From the NCBI RefSeq assembly GCF_009807095.1, contig NZ_WUCC01000001.1:124001-188000 (forward strand): 64,000 nt of DNA, in the 5' to 3' direction. Source of the stretch: Rathayibacter sp. VKM Ac-2754. Lineage in GTDB: Bacteria; Actinomycetota; Actinomycetes; Actinomycetales; Microbacteriaceae. Below the pieces are notes generated by a model. The model saw nothing but the letters and a program-made list of their open reading frames with translations. It made no database searches and was not told where the DNA came from. The position numbers were made by a program, and so were the translations under genes. This document shows, in pieces, positions 63,415 to 64,000 of this stretch. The first letter of the stretch is position 1. Each line of letters opens with the position of its first letter.

Positions 63415-64000
63415 ATGCAGGAGCGCAGCGGACGACGACGAGGCGACGACTCCGAGCACCCGCGCGCCGTCCTCGACAGCGGCTTCCTCGCGCAGATCGA
63501 GCCCGACCGGCACTCGACCGACGCCGTGACCCTCGTGGTCGACGGCACCCCGCAGTCGCACGTCGACCTCGCCGATCCGACGCACCTCTCCTTCGAGTAC
63601 GTGCGGCGCATCGGCCACGCCATCGACCTGCTCGCCCCCGCGGGCGAGCCCCTCACCGCGCTCCACCTCGGCGCAGGGGCGCTCACCCTCCCCCGGTACG
63701 TCGCCGCGACCCGGCCGGGCTCGCGGCAGCAGGTCGTCGAGATCGAGGGCGCTCTGGTCGACCTGGTCCGGGAGGCGGTGCCGCTGCCCCGCGGCGCGCA
63801 GATCCGCATCCGCCAGGGCGATGCCCGCGAGGTGCTGGGCAAGCTCCCACCCGGGCTCCGCGGCAGCGTCGACGTGGTGGTGGTCGACATCTTCTCGGGC
63901 GCGCGCACGCCCGCGCACGTGACGAGCGCGGAGTTCTACCGCGAGATCGCTCCGCTGCTCGCCCCCGGCGGCGTGGTCGCGGTGAACGTCGCGGACGGCG
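63415..64000 (+). CDS. spermidine-synthase-like protein, 3' end cut by the window
   Basis: An open frame of at least 195 codons running off the right edge. The Rossmann segment TALHLGAGALTLPRYVAATR and the acid-site segment VDVVVVDIFSGARTPAHVTS match the gene at 50796-51566, and VVAVNVADG continues in the same way. It has an N-terminal region MQERSGRRRGDDSEHPR before the conserved part begins. Divergent from rpoB with its own promoter. Whether the product makes polyamines is not decidable from the visible part. Confidence 0.8.
   Translation, partial: MQERSGRRRGDDSEHPRAVLDSGFLAQIEPDRHSTDAVTLVVDGTPQSHVDLADPTHLSFEYVRRIGHAIDLLAPAGEPLTALHLGAGALTLPRYVAATRPGSRQQVVEIEGALVDLVREAVPLPRGAQIRIRQGDAREVLGKLPPGLRGSVDVVVVDIFSGARTPAHVTSAEFYREIAPLLAPGGVVAVNVADG

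Overview
The window is a high-GC actinobacterial chromosome segment. Gene content and order, GTG/TTG starts, an alanine-rich secretome and several small actinobacterial families point to the family Microbacteriaceae (a Rathayibacter/Clavibacter/Curtobacterium-like genus). The family is an inference; the genus cannot be fixed from the sequence alone. I see no rRNA, tRNA, CRISPR array, transposase or integrase. Nearly all of the window is the conserved core growth block, read on the minus strand.

Left part (1-17.6 kb). Two small DUF4190-like membrane proteins lie beside a tightly coupled minus-strand operon glmS-acpS-alr-tsaE-tsaB-rimI-tsaD (cell-wall precursor, acyl-carrier and tRNA t6A synthesis, with 4-8 bp overlaps). 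coaA reads the other way, followed by a repeat-rich intergenic region. Next come glmM, rpsI and rplM; truA sandwiched between two paralogous lipoproteins; and the alpha block rplQ-rpoA-rpsK-rpsM-rpmJ-infA. lepB reads divergently from infA. The promoters of rplM and infA share a 17-nt box.

Mannitol PTS block (17.6-25.7 kb). Minus strand, in transcription order: an unpaired lactose/cellobiose-type EIIB, HPr (ptsH), EI (ptsI), EIICB-Mtl, EIIA-Mtl and mannitol-1-phosphate dehydrogenase. A PRD-containing regulator of MtlR type is divergent. With lepB, this catabolic unit separates infA from map-adk-secY, which are neighbours in many bacteria.

Ribosomal core (26.1-46 kb). map-adk-secY, then the spc and S10 blocks (rplO to rpsJ), a short interlude (topoisomerase IB, an MT0933-type antitoxin-like protein, a fructosamine-kinase-family protein), then tuf-fusA-rpsG-rpsL. 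A strong promoter (TTGACC-17-TAATAT) lies upstream of rpsL. rpsN (S14) is missing between rplE and rpsH. Stable hairpins separate several of the transcription units.

Right part (46.2-64 kb). Two small membrane proteins, a polar amino acid/cystine-type ABC transporter whose cistrons are separated by several perfect hairpins, a HAD-like protein, a spermidine-synthase-like methyltransferase, a LuxR-type regulator, two convergent TetR paralogues, a secreted esterase, and rpoC-rpoB. A second, truncated spermidine-synthase-like gene starts divergently from rpoB and runs off the window. The genes themselves are mostly ordinary. The unusual content is in the intergenic DNA: tandem repeats next to start codons, nested palindromes and a hairpin that covers a ribosome binding site.
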